Source: Nectonema munidae (taxonomy: Eukaryota; Nematomorpha; Nectonematoida; Nectonematidae). Taken from it: 64,000 nucleotides of DNA. The stretch spans positions 1-64,000 of the forward strand of contig JAUIRK010000928.1 in NCBI GenBank assembly GCA_030549495.1, given 5' to 3'. Positions 48,861 through 61,760 of this stretch are shown here, piece by piece (positions within the stretch are counted from its first letter, which is position 1; every line of letters begins with the position of its first letter). The notes under the pieces were generated by a model. That model searched no databases. It saw only the letters and a program-made list of their open reading frames with translations, and was not told the DNA's origin. A program made the translations under genes and the position numbers.

Positions 48861-49435
48861 AACATAACATACCATAACATAAATTTATTAAGCTAATGAA
48901 AAGCTTGTTAGGATCGCATCAATACAGAAAAAACAATCATGTTAAAATGTATTCAGTTATTTAAATATAAAAACCTCGTCTCTCCAGTAGGAATCAAGGC
49001 CATTTTTGAAAACGGTGAGTGATGGTGCATCCACAATGTCTTCAGGTAGTTTGTTCCAGTCATTTATGGTTCTATTCGAAAAGGAAGATCTTAAAAATGC
49101 TTTTGCACATCTTGCTTTTTTGAATTGTTTTCTATGAACTCTGTAGCTTCTTGAGGAGAACTCGGGCAGAACACTAGATTTTATTTTCATATTTCCGTGA
49201 ACTATATTGTAGGTCGTGATCATATCGTTGCGCTTATACCTATAGGTGAGAGATGGTAAAGATAACTTGCGCATCCTTTCTTCATATTCTAAATTCTGGA
49301 AGCCTTCAATCTTCTTCGTAATAAATCTCTGCACTTTTTCTGAGCTTTTCATATCTTTAGCACGTGTTGGATGTGCTACTACATTGCCATACTCGAGGTG
49401 AGGGCGTATTAGGGCTTTATACACTTATTGGATTT
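48861..49435 (-). mobile_element. CR1-like LINE 3' fragment
   Basis: Minus-strand frame 49424-48957 begins at ALIRPHLEYGNVVAHPT, continues through VQRFITKKIEGFQNLEYEER, RYKRNDMITTYN and NDWNKLPEDIVDAPS, and the element ends in TATGTTATG-type units at 48881-48861. A heavily 5'-truncated copy with an open frame, so relatively young. Confidence 0.85.
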
Positions 49436-49439
49436 ACAA

Positions 49440-51285
49440 AAGATAATCCAGGAGACAATCAAGCTCAAAAAGAGGTGTTTGTTCTATTTGTTTGTTTAGA
49501 AAGAATAAAACAACAAGAAAATGCTCCAAATGTTTGAATTTTATTTGTAAAAAACATTCTAAAACTGTATGTACAAGTTGTATATAAAATTTTATTGTAT
49601 TTTTTTCTAATCATAATAAAGCTGTATGTAAAAACTATGGAATTTTAATTGAATATTTTAATGGTAAAATTTAACGGCATCTAAATTAATTAACTTTTTA
49701 AAAAAGTAAAAAGCATAAAAAGTAAAAAAGATTATCCCTAACTTTTTTTATGTTTTTTAAATTTACATGTGATTTCAATAAAACTCATCAATGAAAAATT
49801 TTTTACTAAACAAGATGCAAAACGTTGCGCTGATAAAAAGCACAGGATCCGTAGTGCGAGGGTTTTACTACTCACAAACCCAACAACAAAATGTTTAGCC
49901 TTTTCATTATATGATTTGAATATCCAAAAAAGAATGAAAAAATAATAAAAAGAAAAAAAAAATGAATAATGGAAATTAAATACCTCATTTTTTAACTTTG
50001 TATAGTGAGCTACATTTATTATAGTTTTACTGTCATTTCTTTTTTCAAGATGACGACGTAACCCCATTTTATCTATTTATTACTTAGATTCGTGATCTTA
50101 CTCATTTCACTGACATCTCTGATGTCTACAAGCATCAGTCCCAACGGATCCCAAGAATGCTTCTTCCAAAATCTGAACACTAGCCATTTATGGTTCAGTC
50201 ATTAGGGGTCCCCAAAATCCCTTGTCTCTAATGTTAATAATGTTAAGATCAAAGAAATGCCATTTAAATATGTATATTGTATAATATACACAATCTGTCT
50301 TTGGCAAAAATAATGATAATGAGCAAAACTGTTCTATTTAATTTTTTTTTTTAAATCCTTCTTTGTATTCTTGCTTTGTAGCTGGACATATAAAATTGGT
50401 GAGTAGGGCAAATTTAAAGACAAGTTACAGAAGAATGGATAAAACATGTACGATGAAGTCATGTTATGTGTTAGGTAGTAAAAGCATTATAACCAAAAAG
50501 TGATGATGAAAGGCATAATTTATCCTAAAACTATTCCTTTCGCAAAACAATTTTTGAGCAACTCTAGCCTAACAACCACTACATCGAATAATTCTCTTTA
50601 ATAATACCAAAGCTCAGTGATTTACATTTTAAAAGAAAAAGCAGAAAGAATACACAGTTTTTATAGAAATTTCAACATAATCTCCATCACTTAAAGCATA
50701 AAAACTTCCCATTTAGCTTCTAAATTAGTTGACAATCTCTAAGCTAAATAAACTCAGAAACTGGATCAAAAAAGTTATTTAAATGTATATTTGTTTCAGT
50801 TAAGATTAAAATTCTTATAACAAAGAAACATATGTTGCATTTTTATTTTGTTTCCCATTTTTAGCTCAAGTTCGTCATTTTTCACTTTAAGTTCGTTCAA
50901 CTTTTTTCTTTTTTAGCCTAATATTCGTTCATTTTAACTTTAAGTTCTTCTTTTTTTCTTTAAGTTTTGTCCTTTTATTTTATATTTTTCCTTTATCACA
51001 GTAATTTTTACCTTGAACTTGTCTTTTCTCATTTTTACGCTCATGTTCATTGCAATAACATAATTAATTTTCTGTTTTATAATAACTTTTTTCTCTCATG
51101 ATAGATCCTAGTGTTTCTGTTTTACCTTTGATAAGTCTAATTCTGTATTAAGACCATGAAGACCCTCAGGTGAATAACTATGCTTTCTCTTTCTAAACCG
51201 TTTTTATAATTGTATTCCTCAATAAAAGTAATGGATGAGTAAATCGCGTTCACTCATAATAACATTTTTATTTATTGGAGAAATT
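49440..51285. other. AT-rich stretch with nothing recognised
   Basis: The 109-codon minus-strand frame at 50067-49738 is low-complexity Phe/Lys-rich sequence and I do not support it as a gene. No transposon ends found. Confidence 0.45.
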
Positions 51286-51289
51286 GGCG

Positions 51290-51612
51290 CTGGATGTCCA
51301 CTACCTATAAAAGCTACCTATTAAATTTTGGGCCACAAGCCCCCACCCCCAACTATTTCTCAAGCCCCCCCCCCCCTTTTGTAATCCCCCCCAGCTAATT
51401 ATTAAGTTCTCCTAAAAAATTTTCATAACATTTTTATTCATAATAATTCCTTTCATGAAAATATAATCTGTATAGATATGGCTTGACAAATACATCATAT
51501 GTTTTCTTTTCGCCTTGAGGCAGATTAATCTGATAGTTCAAAAATTAGCGCCCCAATGAAGCCCCCCCCCCCCCCTCTAAATTTTTTGCTTAGCGCGGGC
51601 ACTGACCACAAG
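51290..51612. repeat. Poly(C) tracts, possible hAT-like relic
   Basis: C runs near 51338-51388 and 51562-51576 flank a segment whose right end, inverted, reads CAGTGCCCGCGCTAAGCAAA before a G run. CAGTG ends followed by G runs occur in some hAT-type non-autonomous elements, but I cannot find a matching left end or target duplication. Confidence 0.3.
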
Positions 51613-51614
51613 TA

Positions 51615-52398
51615 TGAAAAATTGGAGGAATTGCATAGGTCATATTTGGATATTGATTTTGTTACGCGTTTTAATTTTAAATCCTTTAATGTTGGTAAAA
51701 CAAAATAGCCGTCGCTACTGTAATCTTTTGCTTCACTTGCTATGAAGTTTTGTGAAATGTAAACCAGAGATTCTCTTACATGCTTTCCTAGCAAAATTAG
51801 CTTAAATGATTTCCGCTTGATGATTTCATCTTGATCACCCAAAGAACATTAAAAATAGGATCTATAAATTTGACAAACAATTTTAGTATATGCTTTTTTT
51901 TTGAATCTATCAGGAGTAAATAAGAAATATTTATAACGAAAAAATAAACAAATTGTTTTTGCATATACGTCGCGCCATCACGTTTAAACGAAATTTGATG
52001 TATTCTAAAAATAAAATAAATTGCATACAATTAAAAGCTAAGAGAAAAAATGCTTTAAGGAACAAAAGTTGTTAAAATAAGAATTTTACCTGTACATGAA
52101 AAAATGACCTAATAGAATCTTTGACGTAAAACTGGGAAGAAGTTTGTTAGAATACTATAATAGAGATAGAAGAAGTCTGTGTGTGTGCATACTAATAAAA
52201 TGGCACATATAGTGTTCGCGGCTAAGAGTAGACTGTGGCATTTTAAAGGTAATGTAGATTAATATTGTTTCTCTTATCCGCAAATGATATGTGAAAGTTA
52301 ATTATATCTGGTGTAGTGATAGCGGTTAGTTATCTATATTGCGAAAAGTTCATCAATTTTTGAATTGTAGAGATAAAAATTCCCTAGAACAAGATTAT

Positions 52399-52429
<31 letters not shown>

Positions 52430-53510
52430 AATTATTATTGACCATAAGCTATATAGGTTGAAGAAAGAGTAAGCTGTTAGTGATCGGAGGCCTTTTTACG
52501 ACAATGAATTAAGTCACGCAATAAAATGTTTAAATGTTCCAAAAAAAAGAGTCCGATTTTATAATAGAAAATTTTACTTACTGAGATCGATTATGCTTAG
52601 TGCAAAATTTATTCAATTTGTTCAAGATGATCTTTGGAAAAGTTTTTCAAGAACAAGATTGCAAGGAAATAGGACGACAGTATGATGAATATTCTCTATT
52701 TTATATCGTTTCTTTTTGTTTCCTTGAGAAAATCAGGAAAATGCCTTCATTAAGAGAACAATTCAGAATATAGACACGAGGTTGTATAAATAAAAAATAA
52801 GAGAGTAACCACAATATTACGAGAGATAAGAAAATTAACTCTAAAATAAAAAAAGGTATTTAATTTTATTTATCTACACATTATTTCAACTTTAAATTTT
52901 TAGACAACATTATTTCAAAATTCTTTGATAACTAGACAATACGATGACAACAATATTCTATACGAAAAACAAAGATCTTTTAATAGCGAAGTTCTCATAA
53001 CGATTGCAAGAAGATTTATTAGCATAGACAACAAATATACTGAGTGTTCGATATGATATAAGAAATTATTTTTTTGAATAAGAAAAAAAGGCTAATTTCT
53101 TTTAACACTATTTTTTTTAATAATGAATTTCTTATACATCGTATCTTTGATTGTAATGCTTTTTATTAAAATTTTACATCCCCTTTTTTGATGATTTTTT
53201 TCATAAAAAGTTCCTTTTCATTGTTTTCGATATATGACAATAAATGTGTGTTTTATTATTGTTAAACTTTCACACAAAACTTTTTTAACTGTGAAGAGAA
53301 GTTTAAATTTTTTCTCGAAAAAAATAGGAAAATGAATTTTGGATTTTAAATGAAAGGAAAAACGAAAGCACAGTCCAAATACCATGACCTAGGATCGATG
53401 ATAATCGATTCATAGTTTGATTTTGATACACGTCTTTCAACTGTTGTGAAAAAAGCATATTCTAAGAGACATATGTTGCAAAACGCCATTATCCAATTTT
53501 TACGTCGCTG
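51615..53510. other. AT-rich stretch with a GAA microsatellite
   Basis: (GAA)n of about 10 units at 52402-52431. Otherwise no supportable gene; the minus-strand frame at 51842-51525 shows no family signature. Confidence 0.5.
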
Positions 53511-53514
53511 TCTA

Positions 53515-54210
53515 TCCTTCCAACTCTCTTGCAAAACCAATTCTTGAATATGGAAAAGTGCTTTATGGCAGTTATTTTAAAAGTAATAGCAATAAAATTG
53601 AAAAGTTCAAAAGAATTTTACTAAAAGTTCGCATGATATGAGAAATGTTCCATACTCACAGAGAATGAGATTATTAAGCTTACCTTCACTTCACTACTAC
53701 AGAATAAAAAGAAATGAAATGATCACCATCTTCAACATTACAAAAAAAAAAGATATCGTGTTCTCCATCACTCTTTGCCTCAAGCTACATCGTTTTCTCC
53801 CGCATATGTTTGAAAAAGCCGACTGTCAGCGTAAATTTACATTTTTAAAAATTTGTGCTCAATAAATTATTCATTTTAGTGTGCACCTCTTTATTACAAA
53901 GAAAAATATGACCATAAAAGGAATTGTTTTACCTGAATTCTCACAAAGAATTTCCAGATCGCATTGCTATAACTTTAAATCTGAATCTCTTTAAAACAAT
54001 TATCGTCAAACTTACTTAACACAAAAAGCCTTTGATGATTGGAATTCTTTGCCGGTAGAAGTTGTTAATTTTTTCACAGTCAATGATTTCAAGAACAAGA
54101 TTGATATAAGTTGGCAGTCTAGAAGATTTTATTTTATTTAGTTATATAAAATGCAAATTTTACCGGAATTGGCCTATATTTTGCTTTAATACATACGTTA
54201 TGTTATGTTA
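53515..54210 (+). mobile_element. CR1-like LINE 3' fragment, old
   Basis: AKPILEYGKVLYGSYF, then NVPYSQRMRLLSLPSLHYY, IKRNEMITIFNI, LPEFSQRISRSHCYNF and DDWNSLPVEVVN align with the C-terminus of the other CR1-like copies, across several frame changes. The end is ACGTTATGTTATGTTA (54195-54210). Confidence 0.8.
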
Positions 54211-54214
54211 TATC

Positions 54215-56315
54215 TGTTCCTATCACCTGATACTACAACACATGATATTGATTTAAAAAAAAAGGCCAATATCAGCAAAGAGATTTTCTTCAATAGGAAA
54301 GCTCTGAAATTGGTTAAATTCTGAGCTAAGTAAATCTCTTGAAATGTTTTTCGAAAATGGATTGCACAAAATTAATTTGTGATTAAAGTAGAGATACCAA
54401 GGCAGTCCCAGTTCAGAATGGAGAGCAAAATTAGGTACCATATAAATTATTATAGGAGAAATAGGGGAAAGACTACAAGCAAAACCTTAGGTTTAAAAGT
54501 TGTATCTCAGATTAGTAAAATAAGGGAAGAATGAACTATCGAACAAGAATCAACAAAACCAAAAAGGCGCAAAATTATTTGGTTTAGTTAGAGTAGAACC
54601 CTGTCGTATCTTTCAATATGTCATTTTACAACGATTTTTATAAAAATTTTAGTCCTGATTTATTTATTTACCATTAAATGTCTTATAATATGTAACGCTT
54701 ATATAAAATGTGTGTTGGGTAATAATTTAAATTTTCATGAGACATAAAAAAATTTTAAATTTAAGAGCTTTTACCAAAGATGATCTTGATGATTTGGTTT
54801 CATCCCTATTTATGAAATGCATAAAATTATCGTTATATCAAGAAAGAGAATAATTTTATCTATTCGGCTTAAATATATAAAAGTCAATGTAGTGTCGAAT
54901 CAACTAAATACATAACCATTTTAACCACATTGAAATGTAGTATTCATTACGTGTGTATATATTGACAATATACCATCGAAGTCGATTTGCTAAAAGAGAT
55001 GAAAATTGTTCAAAAATGATAAAAAAAAAAATATATATCTGACCACAAATTAACCAGATGTAAATAGTAAAAAATGTTTGTCTTTAAGTAACTTGTGAAA
55101 GCTAATTTAATAACAGATGAAATATTTTCGGTGAATTAATCACAACAGTTCCTAATTATAACAATATTAAACAAAACAAAAAATATGGAATTATAATATA
55201 TTTTGAAGTTTAAATATTTGGCATTGATTGTCAGATTTGATTGATTTTTTGATAGGTTTTATAGCTTTTTATGAAAAATAAATACACCATCAGATTCCCA
55301 ATCAATTATTTAGAGAGTTCCTGTGAGATTTTTGTAAAAATATTGAATATTTTATGAAAAAGGGTGGTAAACCCCCCCCCCCCCCCCCCCCCCCCCTTCT
55401 GTCATTGAGGAAATAAAAATGGCCCATCACAAATATGGTTAACTGATCTTCCCTACCACAAGAATGTGCGCTAAGTACGAATCTTTCATAACAGATTGCT
55501 CAGTTTTCCAATATGAAGGACAGCAATTTTTCAAGGAAATTGGAGAATGTTGAAGAGATTAATTTATTATGATTTGCTGTGTTCCTTATGCAAAAGCTTA
55601 ATGAAGTCACCACAAAATCAACAAAACCAATATAAGTGTATTTGCACCGTTCTTGTAAATAAGAGATTTAGAATTGAAAGGTAAATGTCTTCCAAGCAGT
55701 TGAATGAGTGGAGATGACAAATGCCCAGTTTTTCCTCATATAGCACATAGAGAGAGAGAGAGAAAGAGAAGTAAAATTAATTTAGGAAATTCAATTAAAA
55801 AAAATTCCAGTTTTCACAAAGCATGTTCCTGTCCATTTCGATTCTACGCCAAAAGACTTCATGATGTTCAAAATTCGTGCTTTGTTTAAAGTGCTCGCTG
55901 ATTTGAACAATTTATATGCACACTGTGCTTCACATTTTAGCAGCTTATGACCCAGAAAACAGAGAAGACCGAAGCTGAGTATAATGTTGCATCCTTCACA
56001 ACTGTTGCGTCTTATGGCAAAATTTGTCCGCCTGATCCAGCACCGAGGGCTTTATGGTGTGGTTTTAGAGTTTTTCTTATGCTAGAAGGGTTGCCCTCAC
56101 CATAGATAAAAGAACCCAATTTATCCTAACAGAGGCCATTTACTTATGGCTAAGATTTGAACCTGTTTACAACCAGAATAACCAAAAGATATCCAGTGTA
56201 AAGAGACGATTTGTATTAAAAAGCATTTATCAGACAATCAAAGAATGATGAGAGGAAGTTAGCGCCTACAGAGGTGAAGATGCTTTGAAAAAAAATGGGA
56301 GTGACACTGAGGGGT
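54215..56315. other. AT-rich stretch with a C run
   Basis: A C run of about 25 bases lies at 55372-55396. A possible tRNA-like B box on the minus strand near 56150 (GGTTCAAATC) is too weak to call. No gene supported. Confidence 0.45.
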
Positions 56316-56319
56316 AGAA

Positions 56320-56640
56320 TAAGAATGAAGAAGTGAGAAGAAAAATGGGGGTTACGGCAAGCGTGTTAGCAGAGGTAGAGCGTGGCAAACTCAGGTGTTA
56401 CGGTCATGTTTTAAGAAAGAAAGAAGATGATGTGATGTGTCAAGTCCTGGAGAAGAAAGCGGTTGGAACAAGAAGTAGAGGAAGACAAAGAAAAAGATAT
56501 AAAGACTGTCTGAAATAACGACTCAATTATCTTGGACTGAACGAAGGTGACGCAAAGAATTGAGAGAAGTGGAGACAGCGGATCGCAGACACCCAACCGC
56601 AACTTGGGTACAAGGTGTAATCAAAGAAGAAGAAGAAGAC
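56320..56640 (+). mobile_element. LINE C-terminal fragment with GAA tail
   Basis: The frame 56333-56518 encodes RGKLRCYGHVLRKKEDD and GTRSRGRQRKRYKDCLK, the common LRW-GHV-R and GRP-KRW ending of many LINE polymerases; in a neighbouring frame LNEGDAKELREVETADRRHP follows. It ends in GAAGAAGAAGAAG. The retroelement fossil begins about 100 bases further on. Confidence 0.75.
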
Positions 56641-56732
56641 AATCGTGTTTTTATAAAGTCGCCTATAGTCTCTTATAACTCTGGTTCTAAACCAGTTGAG
56701 TTGCTCAGCACAAGAACGTGGTCCACACAAAA

Positions 56733-57789
56733 AAGTTTTTCTTTATTATAAAATAAGAATTTTAGAAACAAAAATTTTCACAAATGTTCGCCCAGGCTTA
56801 TGATCCACGAAAACTGTCCAGAATCGACTACAAAGATGCTCAAGCAACAAGTCGCAAGGCCCAGGCCTCAGCTCCCTCTGGACAGGTGGATCCAAAAGTA
56901 AATTTTTGTGTGTGTATATTTTAATCTAGCAAATTCTAGATTTTTTGTATAATAAACATTCTAAAAATCTTTTATAATAAAAAAAAAATAAAAAAAAAAA
57001 AAACCTGCCTACTAATAGCGGCTTATCTAAAGCAGTTAGCACCCTCCCTCGCGCCAGCAAGGCGGGCGCAGACGGATATCACCCGACTGTTAATCGAAAT
57101 TCGATTAACAGTTGAGTTTTTCCACCAAATGGTGGACGCTATGGGCCTGACTATAAAAGCCCACGCAAAGTGATAGGATTCATCCTTCCTTTTTACGCGA
57201 TACTCTTCAACTACTCACGCTGCCCAAACTCTAACCTGCTCTAACTTGCATCTCTTCCACAAACTTCTCTCTCTCCTCCATATGACAGAATCGTCCACAG
57301 CGGCGTCGGCTGGTATGTCCCCTATGCGCTATAACGTAGTGCAAGCGGGGGATACGCCGGGCATGTCTTTTAGTCTGAACCGCCGTGAATCCGTGATAGA
57401 TCCACATGCGGCTCACACTGCCTCCTCGATTCAAGCCATACGCGATCAACTACAGTTCCTAACAATTGAATTTGAAAATCTACGCACTACCTCCCAACCA
57501 GCCTCCTCCTCCTCCCTCCGGACCTACTCCGTCCGTGCAGACTCAAACCTTCTTCCCAGTCCCGCAATTCGCTCCGCAAACCTCTTTTGGCTATCCTCTC
57601 GGATATGGCACCCTGGATCACGGAGAGACAGGAATTTATAACACTCCTCCTCGTGATCTAGCTGCGCAACGAATCCGGATTATCCAAGAAATGGCTCCGC
57701 GGAAAGAACTCCACACTAAGGATGAAGTTTTGATGACTTACCTTTCACTGGTGGGCAAACACCTAGATGCACTTTCAACCGATGAGATC
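56733..57789 (+). mobile_element. Retroelement fossil, partial copy in plus orientation
   Basis: Three parts of the 3.97-kb element on its right occur here: a partial 3' tail (56733-56986) ending in an A-rich stretch, then the 204-bp repeat A (57008-57211), then the beginning of the gag-like gene to 57789. It is therefore truncated. It meets the opposite-strand copy at that copy's poly(A), giving an inverted pair. The shared parts are nearly identical, so it is young. Confidence 0.85.
57008..57211 (+). repeat. 204-bp repeat A, copy in the inverted partial element
   Basis: Same 204-bp unit in plus orientation, directly after an A-rich stretch and before a gag-like start. TATA box at 57152-57158; perfect 12-base inverted repeat around one base at 57087-57111. 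Confidence 0.9.
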
Positions 57790-58096
57790 TAGCAGGATTT
57801 TTTTTTTTTTTTTTATTATAAAAGATTTTTAGAATGTTTATTATACAAAAAATCTAGAATTTGCTAGATTAAAATATACACACACAAAAATTTAGTTTTG
57901 GATCCAGCTGTCCAGAGGGAGCTGAGGCCTGGGCCTTGCGACTTGTTGCTTGAGCATCTTTGTAGTCGATTCTGGACAGTTTTCGTGGATCATCAGCCTG
58001 GGCGAACATTTGTGAAAATTTTTGTTTCTAAAATTCTTATTTTATAATAAAGAAAAACAAGAAGAGCTTTTAAAGGGTGGGTGTTATTGGGTGGGA

Positions 58097-58300
58097 GTTG
58101 AAGAGTATCGCGTAAAAAGGAAGAATGAATCCTATCATTTTGCGTGGGCTTTTATAGTCAGGCCCATAGCGTCCACCATTTGGTGGAAAAACTCAACTGT
58201 TAATCGAATTTCGATTAACAGTCGGGTGATATCCGTCTGCGCCCGCCTTGCTGGCGCGAGGGAGGGTGCTAACTGCTTTAGATAAGCCACTATTAGTAGG
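58097..58300 (-). repeat. 204-bp repeat A, 3' copy
   Basis: Follows the polymerase region of the minus-strand retroelement fossil and precedes its unique tail. Same length as the 5' copy and very similar to it. Confidence 0.9.
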
Positions 58301-60777
58301 TAATTATCTTCTGCAAAATGAGGTGCAACTTTATCCAATCTTGTTCCAATTTTTGGAAGAGTTGGAGGTTGAGGCGAACCCTGAGGTTGCCTAGTTGTGC
58401 AATCGTTCCCTGGGGAACCGGAGTCCTGGAGGGAGTATCTGCAGGATTTTCCTCAGTTGAACATGCTCGATGTTTCTTCGGAGGAGGAGGAAAGTAGATT
58501 CCTGTGTTGTTAATGCCATTAGGATCATGGCTAGGGACTTCTGAGAGTCTCCTCCACAGTTTTTGCAAATTGCTATGGCTGTGGTGGAATTGGACCTAAT
58601 GGTCGTTTTGGGATACAGCCATGTACCAATAAGGATTGCTAACAATTCCAAATCTACAATTGTCCAATCTTGTTTGTCAAGTATTTGGATGCTGTGGGTT
58701 TGGTGGTTGTTCCACACCCCCAATCCTGAAAAAGATGCGTCAACGAAAGTATGCTGTATCCATACCTCAAAGTTCGTCATGGGCCATGGTTCTTTAATAG
58801 TTTGGGAGGCCAGGCCAATGAGGAAATTGAAGATTTCTTTGTTCTGATTGGATTTGATTACATTAAATAAATGGCTAAAAAGCCTTGGCCTATTAGTTAG
58901 GGTTCCTAGGAAGTAGTTTATAATCCCTAGTACTCTTTGGTACCATTTTAAAGGGATGTTCCAGGAGCCAGATGAGGCCCCTATTAGTGAAATTATTGCT
59001 TTCATAATGGGGGCTTTCTTATTTTGTGGAATTTTCATCTGTATTTCTTTGAGGTTGATAGTCACTCCTAGGTAGTCTATTGTTTGTGTAGGATTTGTTT
59101 GTGATTTCTTGTCGTTGATAACAATTCCGCATTCCTCGGTAAGAAATTCGATAAATTTCGGGACCATGTCTTCTAATGATTCTTTGGTCTCTCCGAGTAT
59201 AAGGAAGTCATCAAGATATAATATGATCGACATTGGGATTCTATTATTTCTTTCTAAGAAGACCCCTTTTATAGCTTTAAGAGTAGCTTGGAGGACGGCT
59301 GGGGAAAAATTTGCCCCCATTGGCAGTCTATTGAATTTGAACCATTGTTTCTTGTTTCCTTGAATGCAAAAAGCATTTCGTCATGACTGGGCAATTCGGA
59401 TCCCATAAAAGGCATCTTTGAGGTCTAGCCGGGATGCCCATTTCCAGTTTTCTTGGATGTTGCGTAACATAAAAGAGGCCGTGAGTTTCAACTTTGGCGT
59501 CTTAAAGAGATCTGACGAAAAAGCAAAGTTTGCCACTAGCCGTGTTTTTCCCTGGTTTTTGGGGACCAAGAAACACGAGCTGGCAATTTTTACCTGATTA
59601 GTAGGGGTAATTATACCTTCTTTAAATAATCTAGGAAGCACCTGGGTGCAAATAAATCCCATTTGGCTCTTTGGAGGGAGTGAGTACCTTGAGAATGACC
59701 CAAATTTTTCATTAGAGGAAATGTGCGGAGCATATCCATGGGCCAGGATTTTTCGGATCTTTTTGTTCCTCAAATCATGTGGACTTTTAAAGGTAGGGCA
59801 GGAGCACGAGAAACTAGGATTGCTTGGTAGCTCTAGGCTTGTTGTGTCTTTAAGAAAGGTGGTCACACAATCCTCCAGGATGGTAGATAGGAAAAAAGAT
59901 TCAACAGGGAAGTCTGGGTCTGGGTTCTCACTGCCAGCTTCAGTCTTTACTGACGAAATTTCTGGGTCTCTATCTTTTCCTTGGTCATTGGCCTCGGGGT
60001 CCTGAGACCCGGTTTCTACCTTGAGGGAGGAGGAATCGTCTGGGCTTCCTGTCTTGACAAGGATAGGCTGGCCATGGTCAGGCCCATCTGGTGGGTCCAT
60101 GGTGTCATCCTCTGGTCTCCTGAGAGGACCGTAGTAAAGATTTTCCTCCATTGTTCGGGAGGGAGTGAATCTTTGTTGTCAAGATAATTTTTAATAAATT
60201 CTTCCCATGTCGACAATTCGTCATCGATGGGTGGAACTATAAGATAATCCGGATCCGGGCATGTGACCTCCGGAAAAGGTATGGGGAGTAGGATATCTAA
60301 TTCAGGCAATTCTCCCGTGCTGGGGGGAGGTGATTGTGGGTTTAGGAGAGAGTCTAAATCTTCCATAGTGATGAACCCTGAAGGTTCTCCTAAGAGATCT
60401 TCTACATCCGCTAAGGATGGGAGTTCTGGAACCAGTGCGCCCCTCGGGGCAGGTAAGGAAATCCTAAGATCAAAGTCAGTAGGCGGCTGACCGCCTCTGT
60501 CTTGAGAAACTAGGGAGTTTCTTCTGGGAGTCCTGGCTGGCAGGTGTCTTCCTGAAAATTCACAAGAACTTGGGGGGTCTGGACCCCTATAAAGCACCCC
60601 TCCCTGGCCTATGCGTCGTTGTGACCCTAGGGTCTGGCGGGGCGCAGCGGGACGAAAACGAAGACTACTTGGGTCTTTGGAGCACTTCCAGGTGCGAGGA
60701 GCGCAGGGAGACTGCCGAGACCTGGATCTCGGTGTCTCAACCCACTGTTGATCCACACCCAATAACACCCTTTTCAT
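58300..60777 (-). pseudogene. Polymerase region of the retroelement fossil
   Basis: After a Pro/Ser/acidic leader come reverse-transcriptase blocks (SRLDLKDAFYGI, LPMGANFSPAVLQ-type turn, ILYLDDFLI, YLGVTI), then RNase H (FVDASFSGLGV, VDLELLAI, ENPADTPSR). Broken. Upstream leader and reverse transcriptase lie in different overlapping frames, which in some retroelement families is handled by programmed frameshifting. No integrase or recombinase follows. Confidence 0.75.
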
Positions 60778-60784
60778 AACAAGT

Positions 60785-61522
60785 TCATTTCTTCTGACCT
60801 CTCGCTCTGGGAGCGGGAGGAGCTCTTCTCGGCCGAAAGCTAGATGTCGCCGGAGCAGGAGCAGGAGGCAAGCCAGTTATGTGCGCAGCAGAGAGAGTAG
60901 AGGAGGACGCAGTGCCCGCCACTGACCAACTGGCGTGGAGAGCCAGTATGTTGGTACGGAGCGAGTTATACAGTGTTGTCAGCTCATCGGTTGAAAGTGC
61001 ATCTAGGTGTTTGCCCACCAGTGAAAGGTAAGTCGTCAAAACTTCATCCTTAGTGTGGAGTTCTTTCCGCGGAGCCATTTCTTGGATAATCCGGATTCGT
61101 TGCGCAGCTAGATCACGAGGAGGAGTGTTATAAATTCCTGTCTCTCCGTGATCCAGGGTGCCATATCCGAGAGGATAGCCAAAAGAGGTTTGCGGAGCGA
61201 ATTGCGGGACTGGGAAGAAGGTTTGAGTCTGCACGGACGGAGTAGGTCCGGAGGGAGGAAGAGAAGCTGGTTGGGAGGTAGTGCGTAGATTTTCAAATTC
61301 AATTGTTAGGAACTGTAGTTGATCGCGTATGGCTTGAATCGAGGAGGCAGTGTGAGCCGCATGTGGATCTATTACGGATTCACGGCGGTTCAGACTAAAA
61401 GACATGCCCGGCGTATCCCCCGCTTGCACTACGTTATAGCGCATAGGGGACATACCAGCCGACGCCGCTGTGGACGATTCTGTCATATGGAGGAGAGAGA
61501 GAAGTTTGTGGAAGAGATGCAA
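60785..61522 (-). CDS. Gag-like gene of the retroelement fossil
   Basis: A frame of about 245 codons with a preferred start 12 codons in (MTESSTAAS). Mid-region with conserved-looking aromatic/proline segments, and a C-terminus rich in Pro, Ala and Arg (FRPRRAPPAPRARG), as expected of a nucleic-acid-binding structural protein. No zinc knuckle. Assigned as gag-like by position and composition only. The N-terminal part recurs in the inverted copy at 57246-57789. Confidence 0.6.
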   Translation of the reverse strand: MHLFHKLLSLLHMTESSTAASAGMSPMRYNVVQAGDTPGMSFSLNRRESVIDPHAAHTASSIQAIRDQLQFLTIEFENLRTTSQPASLPPSGPTPSVQTQTFFPVPQFAPQTSFGYPLGYGTLDHGETGIYNTPPRDLAAQRIRIIQEMAPRKELHTKDEVLTTYLSLVGKHLDALSTDELTTLYNSLRTNILALHASWSVAGTASSSTLSAAHITGLPPAPAPATSSFRPRRAPPAPRARGQKK

Positions 61523-61556
61523 GTTAGAGCAGGTTAGAGTTTGGGCAGCGTGAGTA

Positions 61557-61760
61557 GTTGAAGAGTATCGCGTAAAAAGGAAGGATGAATCCTATCATTT
61601 TGCGTGGGCTTTTATAGTCAGGCCCATAGCGTCCACCATTTGGTGGAAAAACTCAACTGTTAATCGATTTTCGATTAACAGTCGGGTGATATCCGTCTGC
61701 GCCCGCCTTGCTGGCGCGAGGGAGGGTGCTAACTGCTTTAGATAAGCCGCTATTAGTAGG
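61557..61760 (-). repeat. 204-bp repeat A, 5' copy
   Basis: One of three 204-bp copies (others 58097-58300 and, inverted, 57008-57211). It carries a TATA box (TATAAAA at 61616-61610) and two hairpin-forming palindromes. The TATA box implies transcription starts inside the repeat, before the gag-like gene. Confidence 0.9.

Noticed and set aside
51525-51842. Minus-strand 105-codon frame with a Gly run
   Set aside because: The Gly run is a C tract in the DNA and the remainder shows no recognisable motif.
57008-57211. Hammerhead ribozyme in repeat A
   Set aside because: No CTGATGA...GAAA core on either strand.
58391-61760. A tyrosine recombinase or DDE integrase in the retroelement fossil
   Set aside because: Nothing resembling either lies between the RNase H end and the 3' repeat, or in the leader.
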